Shown in pieces: positions 35,077 to 44,303 of a stretch of 64,000 nucleotides of DNA. This stretch comes from Candidatus Melainabacteria bacterium (lineage in GTDB: Bacteria; Cyanobacteriota; Vampirovibrionia; Obscuribacterales; Obscuribacteraceae), in NCBI GenBank assembly GCA_016699165.1, contig CP064963.1, positions 4,092,001-4,156,000 of the forward strand, read 5' to 3'. Position 1 is the first letter of the stretch; every line of letters begins with the position of its first letter. The translations under genes were made by a program, and so were the position numbers. The notes below the pieces were generated by a model. The model had not been told where the DNA came from and searched no databases. It was given only the letters and a program-made list of their open reading frames with translations.

Positions 35077-36459
35077 ATGAATTCATCACCCACAAATTTG
35101 GACACCATATCGGCGATCTCGACTCCTCCAGGGTCTGGTGCAATAGCTATCGTTCGTATATCTGGTCCTCTGGCATTTGAAATAGCCTGCAAAATTTTTT
35201 CCTCCTCTCAAGACGCGCTTTTGCCGGTCAATCTCAGAGGCAATAGCCATAAAGCCATGCATGGCTTCATTCTTCAACCTCAAACACAAATCTGTGTAGA
35301 CGATGTTGTACTGATTCCGTATAAAGATCCTGCAAGTTACACCGGCGAAGATTTAGTAGAAATAAATTGTCACGGAAGTCCCGTTATTGCCCGCGAAATA
35401 TTGGAGCTAATTCTTAGTCTTGGCGCTCGCCTTGCACGACCCGGCGAATTTACTCAACGCGCCTATTTGTCGGGAAAAATGGATCTCACCCAAGCTGAAG
35501 CAGTTATGGATTTGATTCAAGCCAAAACTAAATCGCAAAGCAGACAGGCTCAAGCAGCCTTGAGCGGACAAATTGGTTCTAAAATTTCAAACGTGAGAAG
35601 CGATCTTGTCGAATTGCTGACGCGCATAACTGCAGGAATTGATTTTCCCGAAGAAGTGGGCGAAGTGTCGCTCGATGATTTAGAGCGAATAGTGGTGGAC
35701 TCTAAGGTGCGCTTGACTAGCCTTGCTCAAACGATGCGTGCCGGAAGATTTTTGCGCGAAGGTCTGCGCGTATCTATAGTGGGTCAGCCTAATGTCGGCA
35801 AATCAAGCTTGTTAAATCAATTCCTCAAGTTTGAACGAGCCATAGTGACCGAAATTCCTGGGACCACGAGAGACTCTATAGAAGAGCTTGTGGAGCTTGC
35901 AGGCGTTCCCGTCTTACTAGTCGACACCGCAGGTATTCGCAACACTCAAGACCGTGTGGAGCAAATTGGAATAGACCGGACAGTCGCATCGATAGAGCAA
36001 GCAGATCTGGTACTTTTCATGATCGATGGCTCAAAGCAATTTGATCACATCGACAAAAAAATAGAAAGCATGATCTCTGAAAAGCCTTTTATCATGGTTA
36101 AAAACAAACTTGATCTGGGTGATGCAAAAAACAAATTGCCAGAAGATGCAATAGATCAAATTTCCATTTCAGCAAAATCTGGAGATGGAATGGACCAGTT
36201 GGGCGATTGTCTTTCACGCTTTGTTTTTTCAGGCAGTCAGGACAAAGGTGCTTCAGTGAACGAACGCCAGGGCGAGCTATGTCTTAAAGCGTTGCAGTCG
36301 CTTGTACTGCTCGAACAGGCGGTGAGCGACGATTTTCCTCAGGATTGCCTGGCTACCGATTTGAAAGAAGCCATCATTGCTTTGTCTCAAGCCTGCGGAA
36401 CTGAAGTGAGCGAAGAAGTAATCACTCAAGTCTTCGCCCGCTTTTGCATCGGTAAATAA
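35077..36459 (+). CDS. mnmE: tRNA modification GTPase MnmE
   Basis: A 460-residue MnmE with the N-terminal THF-binding domain (DTISAISTPPGSGAIAIVRISG), a helical domain, and an inserted G domain: GQPNVGKSS (G1), TTRDSIEE (G2), DTAGIR (G3) and NKLDL (G4). The C-terminus ends CIGK, the conserved Cys motif. With MnmG it makes the cmnm5/nm5 wobble-uridine modification. ATG 35077 fits the family N-terminus; GTG 35059 would add six residues. It starts 188 bp from the divergent hup gene, so its own promoter lies in that gap. Confidence 0.95.
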   Translation: MNSSPTNLDTISAISTPPGSGAIAIVRISGPLAFEIACKIFSSSQDALLPVNLRGNSHKAMHGFILQPQTQICVDDVVLIPYKDPASYTGEDLVEINCHGSPVIAREILELILSLGARLARPGEFTQRAYLSGKMDLTQAEAVMDLIQAKTKSQSRQAQAALSGQIGSKISNVRSDLVELLTRITAGIDFPEEVGEVSLDDLERIVVDSKVRLTSLAQTMRAGRFLREGLRVSIVGQPNVGKSSLLNQFLKFERAIVTEIPGTTRDSIEELVELAGVPVLLVDTAGIRNTQDRVEQIGIDRTVASIEQADLVLFMIDGSKQFDHIDKKIESMISEKPFIMVKNKLDLGDAKNKLPEDAIDQISISAKSGDGMDQLGDCLSRFVFSGSQDKGASVNERQGELCLKALQSLVLLEQAVSDDFPQDCLATDLKEAIIALSQACGTEVSEEVITQVFARFCIGK

Positions 36460-36519
36460 AGCTTTTTAGCCAAGTGCCCTGTACTGGGGGGAAACCGTGT
36501 ATTCATTTTGCATCTATAA

Positions 36520-37878
36520 ATGCAAAATTTAATCATGGATCGAAGCCTGGATACTCCTCAAGAAAGAGTCGAAGATACTCAAGCCCCCAGTGTGAACACT
36601 GGAGAGCTTACGCTTGCGTACAGTCCCTTTCAACAAAACGAAAACACAAGTATCAACGTGGCGTTCACCAATTTCATGCAGCCGCAAAATATGGATTTCA
36701 GCCAGATTTTTGGCGGTCGCATGAATCGCGACAATTTCAGACCACAGTATTCGAGCTTCAGACCGCAACAGCCCGGATGCAATCAGCAATTTAATCAATT
36801 CAATCAAAGTCCTTGCAATCGTCAGCAATTTAATCCACAGCAATTTAATCAACAACAGTTCTATCCACAAAATTATCCCCAACAGTTTGGTCCACAGCAA
36901 TACAGGCCGATGCATCATTACAGACCAAATCACCAATTCAACGATTTCAACGGAGGCATGAAATTCAATCCGTTCGATATGTTGAAAATGATTCCGCAGG
37001 TAATGCGTCAGTTTGATAACTTCGACCAGTTCAACCAGCCAGGACCTGGACCTGATCAATTTAGTCCATTCAGACCTCGAACACAGCCACAACAAAATTT
37101 CGACTATCCGCCCGAAGATAATGAATTTTCACCCGATTATGAGCAGGACATGTCGCAAGACATGCCGCCTGAGAATTTTAGACCTGATGTGATAGAACGA
37201 CCTCAGACAAACGACAGACCCCAGCGCCCAGCCAACTCAGCAATTGCTAGATTGCAAGCAGCAGTCGAGCGTGCAAACAATGGAGGCAAGCCTTTAACCG
37301 TTGTCCAGTTTGGTGATTCGCACGTGGCAGCAAACACATTGCCAGATTCAATTAAAGCTCAATTGAATAAAATTGCCCCGACCGATTTTCAGGCTGTAGC
37401 AAAAGGTGGAGTCTCATCGAATTATCCCGTGCTGCACGCACAACAATGGTTAGACGGACCTATTAAAGACAAAAAGCCCGACCTTGTAATTATTTCTTTT
37501 GGCAGCAATGATGCAAACGGACCATTTAACGATGCGCAGTTTCGCGGGCGCTATCAAAAGTTAATAGACGAAATCAAACAACGCTCGCCCAACTCAGCCA
37601 TTCTAGTAGTGAGTGCTGCCGACGGTAACGTCAAAGGCAGACCGCTTCAAGGCATTGACGGCGTGGTCAACGCTCAAAAGGACCTGGCTCAGAAGAACGG
37701 CTTGATGTTCCTCGACTTGAGAGAAAAAATGGGCGGACCAGGTTCTATAAATAGATGGCGCGAGCAAAAATTGGCATCGCCTGATTTATTGCACTTTTCA
37801 CCTGGTGGATACCGAAAAATCGGTGAAATGACTGTTGACGCGCTTCGCGAGCAGGCTGGACTTCGAAACAGACGTTAA
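36520..37878 (+). CDS. SGNH/GDSL-type hydrolase with Q/N-rich N-terminal domain
   Basis: The 452-residue protein has two parts. Residues 60-230 are a low-complexity region rich in Gln, Asn, Phe and Pro (units such as QQFNPQQFNQQQF), prion-like in composition. Residues 258-450 are an SGNH hydrolase: QFGDSHVA with the nucleophile Ser 267, SFGSND with the Gly/Asn of blocks II-III, and DLLHFSPGGY with Asp 422 and His 425. There is no signal peptide, so either it works inside the cell or it is exported in another way. Substrate is unknown; esterase, deacetylase or sugar deacylase activity is typical of the family. Confidence 0.8.
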   Translation: MQNLIMDRSLDTPQERVEDTQAPSVNTGELTLAYSPFQQNENTSINVAFTNFMQPQNMDFSQIFGGRMNRDNFRPQYSSFRPQQPGCNQQFNQFNQSPCNRQQFNPQQFNQQQFYPQNYPQQFGPQQYRPMHHYRPNHQFNDFNGGMKFNPFDMLKMIPQVMRQFDNFDQFNQPGPGPDQFSPFRPRTQPQQNFDYPPEDNEFSPDYEQDMSQDMPPENFRPDVIERPQTNDRPQRPANSAIARLQAAVERANNGGKPLTVVQFGDSHVAANTLPDSIKAQLNKIAPTDFQAVAKGGVSSNYPVLHAQQWLDGPIKDKKPDLVIISFGSNDANGPFNDAQFRGRYQKLIDEIKQRSPNSAILVVSAADGNVKGRPLQGIDGVVNAQKDLAQKNGLMFLDLREKMGGPGSINRWREQKLASPDLLHFSPGGYRKIGEMTVDALREQAGLRNRR

Positions 37879-37940
37879 CCTCAAAAGTCCGTGCTACCTC
37901 AAAGGTAGATGAATTACGGGCTCCTTGGGGGAGTGGAAAT

Positions 37941-38480
37941 ATGAACACAAAAAGATTTTTGCTTGGCATAACCGCAGTGACACTGACACTGGGATTTGTA
38001 CAAGCACCGGCAAGTGCCGCAGACCAGACAACAGTGCAAGAGGTTACACAGACTGGACCGGCACAGGTTGTAGACAGTTGGATGGAGCCCAAAATCGTAC
38101 GTACTAAAGAGATTAAAGATTCCGATGGCAACACTACCGTTATTAAAGAGCCGCTCATTCAAGAACGGCACGAGAAGGTTGTTGTGCCAACCAACAAAAC
38201 GACATTAACCACAACTGTTCATCAAGAACCAGCTGTAGTTAAAACCGTCGAAAAGCATTATGTAAGCGCGGCTCCAGCCAAGAAAGTCTATAAGAAAAAA
38301 GCTGTGCGCAAAGCTAGAAAAGTGGCGTATAAACCAAAACCAAAACGCTACGTTGCTGCACGACAAGTCGTGCGCAAAGAGATAGCGCCAGCTGAGACCA
38401 CTGTGGTTCAACGCACAGATAATCAGTCTTCGCAAGAAGTGATTGTGCGTCCAGATCCAGCCCTTGAGATGATGCACTAA
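37941..38480 (+). CDS. Unknown secreted Lys/Val-rich protein
   Basis: The start ATG 37941 follows GGGGGAG at suitable spacing. A signal peptide (MNTKRFLLGITAVTLTLGF, cleavage near ASAA) leads a 150-residue mature part rich in Val, Lys, Thr and Glu, with repeating strand-like segments (VVKTVEKHYV, ETTVVQRTD) and a strongly basic centre (KKVYKKKAVRKARK). No family is recognised. It sits 62 bp after the SGNH gene in the same orientation, so co-transcription is possible. Confidence 0.6.
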   Translation: MNTKRFLLGITAVTLTLGFVQAPASAADQTTVQEVTQTGPAQVVDSWMEPKIVRTKEIKDSDGNTTVIKEPLIQERHEKVVVPTNKTTLTTTVHQEPAVVKTVEKHYVSAAPAKKVYKKKAVRKARKVAYKPKPKRYVAARQVVRKEIAPAETTVVQRTDNQSSQEVIVRPDPALEMMH

Positions 38481-38511
38481 ATTTCGCCATAGGGACTCTT
38501 AGAAACAAGTC

Positions 38512-38550
38512 TGCTTCGAACTGGGAATAATTAACTCACGGTTCGAAGCA
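38512..38550 (+). promoter_or_regulatory. 10-bp inverted repeat immediately before the kinase start
   Basis: TGCTTCGAAC (38512-38521) is the exact reverse complement of GTTCGAAGCA (38541-38550), with a 19-nt loop, ending 6 bp before the kinase ATG at 38557. It could be an operator or a leader stem-loop that controls translation; no good ribosome binding site is seen outside it. Confidence 0.5.
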
Positions 38551-38556
38551 ACTGCT

Positions 38557-40437
38557 ATGGAAGCTGAACAAGCAGAAAAAGATAAATTGACTGAAATTAT
38601 CGAAGAAGATGTTGAATCTTCTTCTATTGTGCTTGCAGAAAAAAGCACAGATGAATCAGAAGCAATAATCGACGAGCGCAATAATGCCGATCCTCCCTGG
38701 CGCCTTTCGACCAATTCCGAAACCGATATCAGTCGCGAAGCAGGTCTAGACGAGCGTTACGACGTCTTGAGTCGCGTTGGCGAAGGCGGTATGGGCAGCG
38801 TCTACAAAGTAATGGATAAAGTTCTTGGAAAAGTCTTTGCCATAAAAGTTTTGCGCAGCGAATTGGCAAAAGACAAAAACGTTGTAACAAGATTTAAGCA
38901 AGAAGCGCTTGCTGCAAGTCGTTTGACTCATGTGAATCTTGCCTCAGTCTATTCATCTGGTGAGTCGCGCACGGGTGCGCCATATCTTGTGATGGATTAT
39001 TTAGAAGGTTCGAGCCTTGAGCAAATACTGACAAAAGATGGGCATTTAGAGCCGACTAGAGCCATTAATGTTTTTATCGAAATTTGCGAAGCGCTCGAAC
39101 ATGCTCATTCTAAGGGCGTTATTCACAGAGACTTAAAACCTGGCAACATACTTTTAGTCGATGGCGAAGAGCGCGTGAAAATAGTCGACTTTGGTATCGC
39201 TAAAATTTTGCCACGTGCAGGACTCGACACGCTCAAGCTGACATCTGGCGAAGAAGTGCTCGGCAGCCCGATTTATATGAGTCCAGAGCAGTGTCAGGGC
39301 GACAAATTAGATGTTAGATCAGACATCTATTCGCTTGGATGTATGATGTACGAAGTCTTATGTGGCGTGCCACCATTTCTGGGTGACAATCCAATCAAAA
39401 CCATTTTGATGCATTTGAATGAGACTCCATCGAATCTGACTTTGCATTTGAAAGAAGCTGAGCTTCCCAAAGGTCTTGAGTATGTCATTTTAAAATGCTT
39501 GCAGAAAGTGCCAGAAGACCGATACCAAAATGTATTTGATCTGCGTATGGATTTAGTTGGTATTAAAGACAATAAACCACCACGCCAAAAGCCGCTTAAT
39601 CACAAGATGCGCTGGGTGGCACCAGCCGGGACGGCATTGCTTGTGGTAGTGGTGTTTTTGTTTGGATTTGAAGTGGTGTCATCTTATATCAATCCAGACG
39701 AGGATAAACGTCCACTTACTTTTCCTGGACTATCAGGACTATTTAATTTTTCTGAAAAACCACCCGCGGTGGCAGCAACTGGCGAAGATTCAGTAGAGAT
39801 GCAAGAGTATTTAGATAAGATTGAAACGGCAGTGCGAGCCTATCCTCGCAATGACAAAGTACTTGCAGAAGCTGAGTTTGAGCTGACCACTTATTTGATT
39901 CGCAAGTCTGACTTTGCCAACGCAGAATTACATTGTCGTCGCGTAATGGACACACTTACAAGTCTTCAAGACGATCCACTTTTGCTTGCTCGATATCAGT
40001 ATGCGATGGGATTTGTTTTGGAGCGCGAACATCGCTTTCCTGATGCAATTAGATATTATCAAAATGCACTTGCTGCAATGTCTGAGTCATTTGGCGAAGA
40101 TAGCCCACTTTTAGGACTTGCTCACAACAGAGTCGCTATTTCATATGAGCGCAACAGATATTATCCAGAAGCCGAAGAGAATTACAAACAAGCCCTGGAA
40201 ATTTTCAAGAAAGGATTTGGTGCCAAAAGTAGCGAAGTAAATGCGGTGCTAAGAAATTTAGTTGGATATTACAAACACAGACGAATGCCGGATCTTGAGC
40301 AGTCATATCAAGATCAACTTAACAGTAATCCACTGCAAACAGCACGTCGATTTAAAGTTGATAGTCGCGATAATCCAGGATTTATGTCGGTTGAATATTC
40401 GCAGAATTACACTGGAAAGTTAGATGGTGAGCGTTAG
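38557..40437 (+). CDS. Transmembrane Ser/Thr protein kinase with C-terminal TPR domain
   Basis: A 626-residue Hanks-type kinase. Its catalytic domain covers about residues 65-335: G-loop GEGGMGSVYK at 75-84, AIK lysine 97, catalytic HRDLKPGN at 190-197, DFG at 211-213 and SPIYMSPEQ in the activation segment. An acidic 55-residue N-tail precedes it. A single TM helix at about 357-376 separates it from an external C-terminal part with TPR repeats (420-570), for example DAIRYYQNALAAMSESFG and EAEENYKQALEIFKKGFG. The layout suggests a receptor that senses partners outside and phosphorylates targets inside. Targets unknown. Confidence 0.9.
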   Translation: MEAEQAEKDKLTEIIEEDVESSSIVLAEKSTDESEAIIDERNNADPPWRLSTNSETDISREAGLDERYDVLSRVGEGGMGSVYKVMDKVLGKVFAIKVLRSELAKDKNVVTRFKQEALAASRLTHVNLASVYSSGESRTGAPYLVMDYLEGSSLEQILTKDGHLEPTRAINVFIEICEALEHAHSKGVIHRDLKPGNILLVDGEERVKIVDFGIAKILPRAGLDTLKLTSGEEVLGSPIYMSPEQCQGDKLDVRSDIYSLGCMMYEVLCGVPPFLGDNPIKTILMHLNETPSNLTLHLKEAELPKGLEYVILKCLQKVPEDRYQNVFDLRMDLVGIKDNKPPRQKPLNHKMRWVAPAGTALLVVVVFLFGFEVVSSYINPDEDKRPLTFPGLSGLFNFSEKPPAVAATGEDSVEMQEYLDKIETAVRAYPRNDKVLAEAEFELTTYLIRKSDFANAELHCRRVMDTLTSLQDDPLLLARYQYAMGFVLEREHRFPDAIRYYQNALAAMSESFGEDSPLLGLAHNRVAISYERNRYYPEAEENYKQALEIFKKGFGAKSSEVNAVLRNLVGYYKHRRMPDLEQSYQDQLNSNPLQTARRFKVDSRDNPGFMSVEYSQNYTGKLDGER

Positions 40438-40448
40438 AGCTTTCTGTT

Positions 40449-41039
40449 TTACTTCCAAAATCCCTTATGCGGCTCAATCAGTTCGGCTTCCATTGCGGGA
40501 ATTGGTCCGATTAGTTCAATAGTTTTCTGACCCGACTCAAACACTTTCTTGCAAGGAAGATTCATAGTTGGATTCATTTTGCTTGTGCCGGTGAGCTTGC
40601 CCAAAGTCTCTTCGGTCGCACCATAAACTACTCGTCCGATGTTCGCCCAGTAAATTGCCCCCGCACACATCACGCATGGCTCCATGGTTGTGACTAGCGT
40701 GCACGAAGATAAGTACTCAGGTGTGTATGTCTCAGCAGCTCGACGTGACAAGTCGGTTTCTGCGTGACGAACTACACCCAAATTGCCTTGACTCATAAGC
40801 ACCGTGTTGTTGTCTGGTGCCAAAATAACTGCACCAAAAGGATGGTGTCCAAACTTCTTCCAATCAATGGCGACTTTGTTTGCCGCGCGCAGCCCTTTTG
40901 TTATCTGTTCATCAGTTAATTTCTTCGATGCGGGTGCTGAAGCTGGCGCATTATTTTCCTCTGCATTAATTGGTTGCATTGGCGCTAGAAGTGAAAGACA
41001 AACGGCTGCAAGCAGACTGGTCTTTTGCATGGTTTTCAA
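40449..41039 (-). CDS. Exported nucleoside deaminase-like protein
   Basis: The 196-residue protein has the cytidine/deoxycytidylate deaminase zinc motifs: HAE at 92-94 (RHAETD) and PCVMC at 121-125, with the proton-donor Glu in HAE. Family relatives deaminate guanine, cytosine or tRNA adenosine. Here a signal peptide (SLLAAVCLSLLAPMQPINA) precedes the domain, so it is probably exported, which is unusual because known members are cytoplasmic. A strong GGAGGA lies 8 nt before TTG 41039; ATG 41030 is an alternative. It is convergent with the kinase gene (11 bp gap). Substrate unknown. Confidence 0.8.
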   Translation of the reverse strand: MKTMQKTSLLAAVCLSLLAPMQPINAEENNAPASAPASKKLTDEQITKGLRAANKVAIDWKKFGHHPFGAVILAPDNNTVLMSQGNLGVVRHAETDLSRRAAETYTPEYLSSCTLVTTMEPCVMCAGAIYWANIGRVVYGATEETLGKLTGTSKMNPTMNLPCKKVFESGQKTIELIGPIPAMEAELIEPHKGFWK

Positions 41040-41404
41040 AGTGAATATCCTCCCCAGGAGAAGACACTGTAGCAGAAAATGGGACGACTTTTGTTGTGGT
41101 CTTTGTGCCGCCTATAACGTCGGGATTTTGCGCGTCTGGAAAGGCTTGCACTGACTGCCTTTTAAATCGAGTGTGTGAGAAAAACCACCCGTTTTTACTA
41201 TAGCCTGACGGGCTGATAGATTCGAGCGCTTCTTCTATTTTGCTTCAGCTAGTATTAAATATGCGTTGTTTTTCTTACAAGACCATCCTGAAACCCTGAT
41301 AGAGCAAGCGTTTCAAAATGGATTTTTTGAGGCGTTATAGGCACTTGAATTGCAGTGCTGTTACCTGTATTCAAAATTTTTTGCATCGGATCGCGATTCG
41401 CGGA
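41040..41404. other. 365-bp region between deaminase and PEP carboxylase genes
   Basis: Both neighbours are on the minus strand, so this region holds the deaminase promoter and the end of the ppc transcript. Only the ribosome binding site TCCTCCCC (minus-strand GGGGAGGA) at 41048-41055 is clear. I see no ORF with a good start, no tRNA and no strong terminator; CCCGT/ACGGG near 41188-41211 is a weak inverted repeat. Confidence 0.4.
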
Positions 41405-44257
41405 TTAACCAGTACTCTGCAATCCTTCAGCCACGCCATTAATCGTCATCAAAACAGTATCGAGCAAAGTATCCGGTTCGCCAGACTCACCTGGTGCAAC
41501 TGTCGCATCTTGCTTGGAGCTTACTTCTTTTAGTTTGGCTCGAAGTTCTTTGATGAAACGAACTTGCAAATAACTAAGTGGGTCGATGTAAGGATTTCTA
41601 AGCTCGATTGACCGGCGTAAATATTCTGATTGTTGAAGTGGGAATTCTTGCCCAGATAGAGTTAGAACGGCATTTTTAGTCGCTTCGAATTCGTCTAGAA
41701 TACGACCCATTATTTTGTTTTTGATTTGCTCGTTTTCGACCAAGCTATCGGCATAGTGTTGGGCAATTCGCATATCGGCAATTGCAAGTGACGTTTCAAC
41801 TTTAGTCACAAGACCTTTGAAGAACGGCCATTCTTTGTATAAATCTTGCATCAATTTTAGTTTGGCTGGATCTTTTGAAAGTATCTTAAACGCCGTGCCA
41901 AAGCCATACCAGCCGGGAAGTAGAAATCTACTTTGAGTCCAGGAAAATACCCAAGGTATCGCACGCAAATCTGAGATGGCAGTACTGCCCTTGGTGCGTC
42001 TGGATGGACGTGAGCCAAGTCTTAATCGACTGATCTCGGTAATTGGTGTGCACTGCAAAAAGAATTCAAGGAAGTCTTTGTCTTCATAAATAAGACTCCT
42101 AAAGGCTTTGAATGCTTCTTGCGACAAGTCTTCGGTCAGTTTGAGCCATTCGGGTTTGTCGATGCCTGTTTTCTTTTTCTTGTTTTCAGTCAAGCTCGAT
42201 TCTATTACGGCTGCTGCCAATCGCTCAAAGTTTCTCACTGCAATGCCGTGCACTGAATATTTGGAGCTTATTACTTCGCCTTGCTCGGTAATTTTTATTC
42301 GACCAGACACTGTGCCTGGTGGTTGAGCAAGAATGGCTCCATGCGTTGGACCGCCGCCGCGTCCAATGGTTCCGCCGCGACCGTGGAAGAGTCTTAGTTT
42401 GATATTGCGAGAATCAGCGAGTTCGACTAATTTTTTCTGGGCTTTGTACAATTCCCAGTTTGAAGTGACGATGCCGCCGTCTTTGCAGCTGTCGCTATAG
42501 CCAATCATGATTTCTTGTAAGTTGCCGCGAGATTTTAAATAATCGCCGTAGACTTTATTTGAAAGTAATTTGTCAAACAAGAGTGGCGCTTCACGCAAGT
42601 CTTCGATGGTTTCAAATAGTGGGACGATACTTATAGTTCGGTTTGGATTTGATTTTGCATCTGGGCTGTAAATGCCAGCTTCTTTGGCAAGCAATAGAAC
42701 TTCAAGCATGTCGGATGCGTCTTTGGTCATACTTACTATATAAGTATCGACTGCGCGTGTGCCGTGCTCGTCCTGCATTTTAGCCATCATGTTTGCAGTG
42801 GCAAGAGTCTCATTGGTCTCGTTGCTGAATGCGGGTTTGACAGGAAAGAGCGGACGGCGATTTTGAATTTCTTGAGTTAGCCATTCGATGCGTTTTTCTT
42901 CGTCAATTTTTTCGTAGTCTTCAAATATACCAAACTGTTTACACAGCTCGCTAAATGCCTGACTGTGTCTGGCGCTGTGTTGGCGCAAGTCGAGTTTGGC
43001 TAAATGAAAACCAAAAATGTTGACCATCACCATTAAGCGTTTTAATTGTTCAAGACTGTGGCGGCATTTGGTTTTTTGCAATGCTGCGTGCATCATTTTT
43101 AGTTCGCCCAAAAACTGATCAGGATTTTTGTAGGCATGATCTTTTGAATCTAAAGTCCGGCGCAATTTTTCTTGAATGAAAAGCAATTTGCGTCTAAAAG
43201 GTTCGAATTTGTATTTTTGATAATAGCGCTCGTGTACATCGGGGAAGAGCTTAACATCGGCTTTTACCGAGTCCAAGAGAGTCTGATCCATTTTTAAAAC
43301 GTTTGAGCTGTGACTTAATTCGTTGAAAACTTTTTCCAGCGTTTTCAGATATTTTTCAAGTATCACTTTGCGCTGCATCTCAAGTGTAGACTTTGTCACA
43401 TCTGTTGTCACATATGGATTACCGTCGCGGTCGCCGCCGATCCAAGAACCAAATGTGGTGTAGGTCAAATTTTCTGGCATTTGCTTGTTGAGCTTTTGTG
43501 CCAGCTCTTTTGTGAGCAAATCTAATTCGCTATGGACGTCTATTATTGAATCGACCACCACGCTATCAAAAAGCGATAGACCGTAGCGGACTTCATCGAG
43601 TGGAGATGGCTTGAAATAAATAATATGATCCGAGAGCCAGAGAGATTCTACAACGGCTGCTAAGCCCTCTTCAATTTGTTCTTTTTCTTTTTTTGTAAGT
43701 GGCGGATGATCGCGCAGATAAAGTAAATGCGCCATTTTTAGTTGTTTTAATAACACAGTTCGGCGAGTAATTTCTGTCGGGTGTGCTGTAAAAACGACTT
43801 CGATATCTAGATTAGTAAACGTCTCCCACACTTTGTTTGCGTTGTCTGCGGCATCTTCAACGTGGCGACGAACATACGAAAGTGAGTCTTTTTCCACTTG
43901 GTCCGGATTTTCTGATTCACGTTGAGCACGTCTGCGAATTCGATGATTCTGCTCAGCCATGTTGATGACGTCGAAATAACACACAAACGCTTTAATTAGT
44001 TTGCGCGCAGTTTCTAAATCCATACTGCTCGTTAGTTTTGCCAGGCGGTCTTTGTTTTCGTCGCTTGGTGTGGCTTTGGTCAAGGCACGAAACTCTTCAA
44101 CCAGAGCAAGAACATGCTCGCCTTCTAAATTAGAAATGGTCTGTCCAAGCAAAGTGCCAAGCATACGCACATCGTCTCGCAGAGGCTTTGTGCGCTGCAA
44201 AAGATCCGAGGTTCCGGTCGAGCCGGTCTGAGTTGTTGTCACAAGGTTACCCGCCAA
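41405..44257 (-). CDS. ppc: Phosphoenolpyruvate carboxylase
   Basis: A full-length, 950-residue PEP carboxylase, fixing bicarbonate onto PEP to form oxaloacetate. FTAHPTEITRRTVL carries the catalytic His, GSWIGGDRDGNP and GYSDSCKDGG are the substrate regions, and HGRGGTIGRGGGPTHGAI is the Gly-rich catalytic loop with the second essential His nearby. IPWVFSWTQSRFLLPGWYG follows. The protein ends with a Ser/Gly-rich linker and VAEGLQSTG; the normal form ends in QNTG, so the last residues differ slightly. It is an anaplerotic enzyme. The TPR gene upstream (44304) is on the same strand. Confidence 0.96.
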   Translation of the reverse strand: MAGNLVTTTQTGSTGTSDLLQRTKPLRDDVRMLGTLLGQTISNLEGEHVLALVEEFRALTKATPSDENKDRLAKLTSSMDLETARKLIKAFVCYFDVINMAEQNHRIRRRAQRESENPDQVEKDSLSYVRRHVEDAADNANKVWETFTNLDIEVVFTAHPTEITRRTVLLKQLKMAHLLYLRDHPPLTKKEKEQIEEGLAAVVESLWLSDHIIYFKPSPLDEVRYGLSLFDSVVVDSIIDVHSELDLLTKELAQKLNKQMPENLTYTTFGSWIGGDRDGNPYVTTDVTKSTLEMQRKVILEKYLKTLEKVFNELSHSSNVLKMDQTLLDSVKADVKLFPDVHERYYQKYKFEPFRRKLLFIQEKLRRTLDSKDHAYKNPDQFLGELKMMHAALQKTKCRHSLEQLKRLMVMVNIFGFHLAKLDLRQHSARHSQAFSELCKQFGIFEDYEKIDEEKRIEWLTQEIQNRRPLFPVKPAFSNETNETLATANMMAKMQDEHGTRAVDTYIVSMTKDASDMLEVLLLAKEAGIYSPDAKSNPNRTISIVPLFETIEDLREAPLLFDKLLSNKVYGDYLKSRGNLQEIMIGYSDSCKDGGIVTSNWELYKAQKKLVELADSRNIKLRLFHGRGGTIGRGGGPTHGAILAQPPGTVSGRIKITEQGEVISSKYSVHGIAVRNFERLAAAVIESSLTENKKKKTGIDKPEWLKLTEDLSQEAFKAFRSLIYEDKDFLEFFLQCTPITEISRLRLGSRPSRRTKGSTAISDLRAIPWVFSWTQSRFLLPGWYGFGTAFKILSKDPAKLKLMQDLYKEWPFFKGLVTKVETSLAIADMRIAQHYADSLVENEQIKNKIMGRILDEFEATKNAVLTLSGQEFPLQQSEYLRRSIELRNPYIDPLSYLQVRFIKELRAKLKEVSSKQDATVAPGESGEPDTLLDTVLMTINGVAEGLQSTG

Positions 44258-44303
44258 TAGAGCTGACAGAGCTTAATTTAGCACTAATTTAAAAGAGGGT
44301 GTC

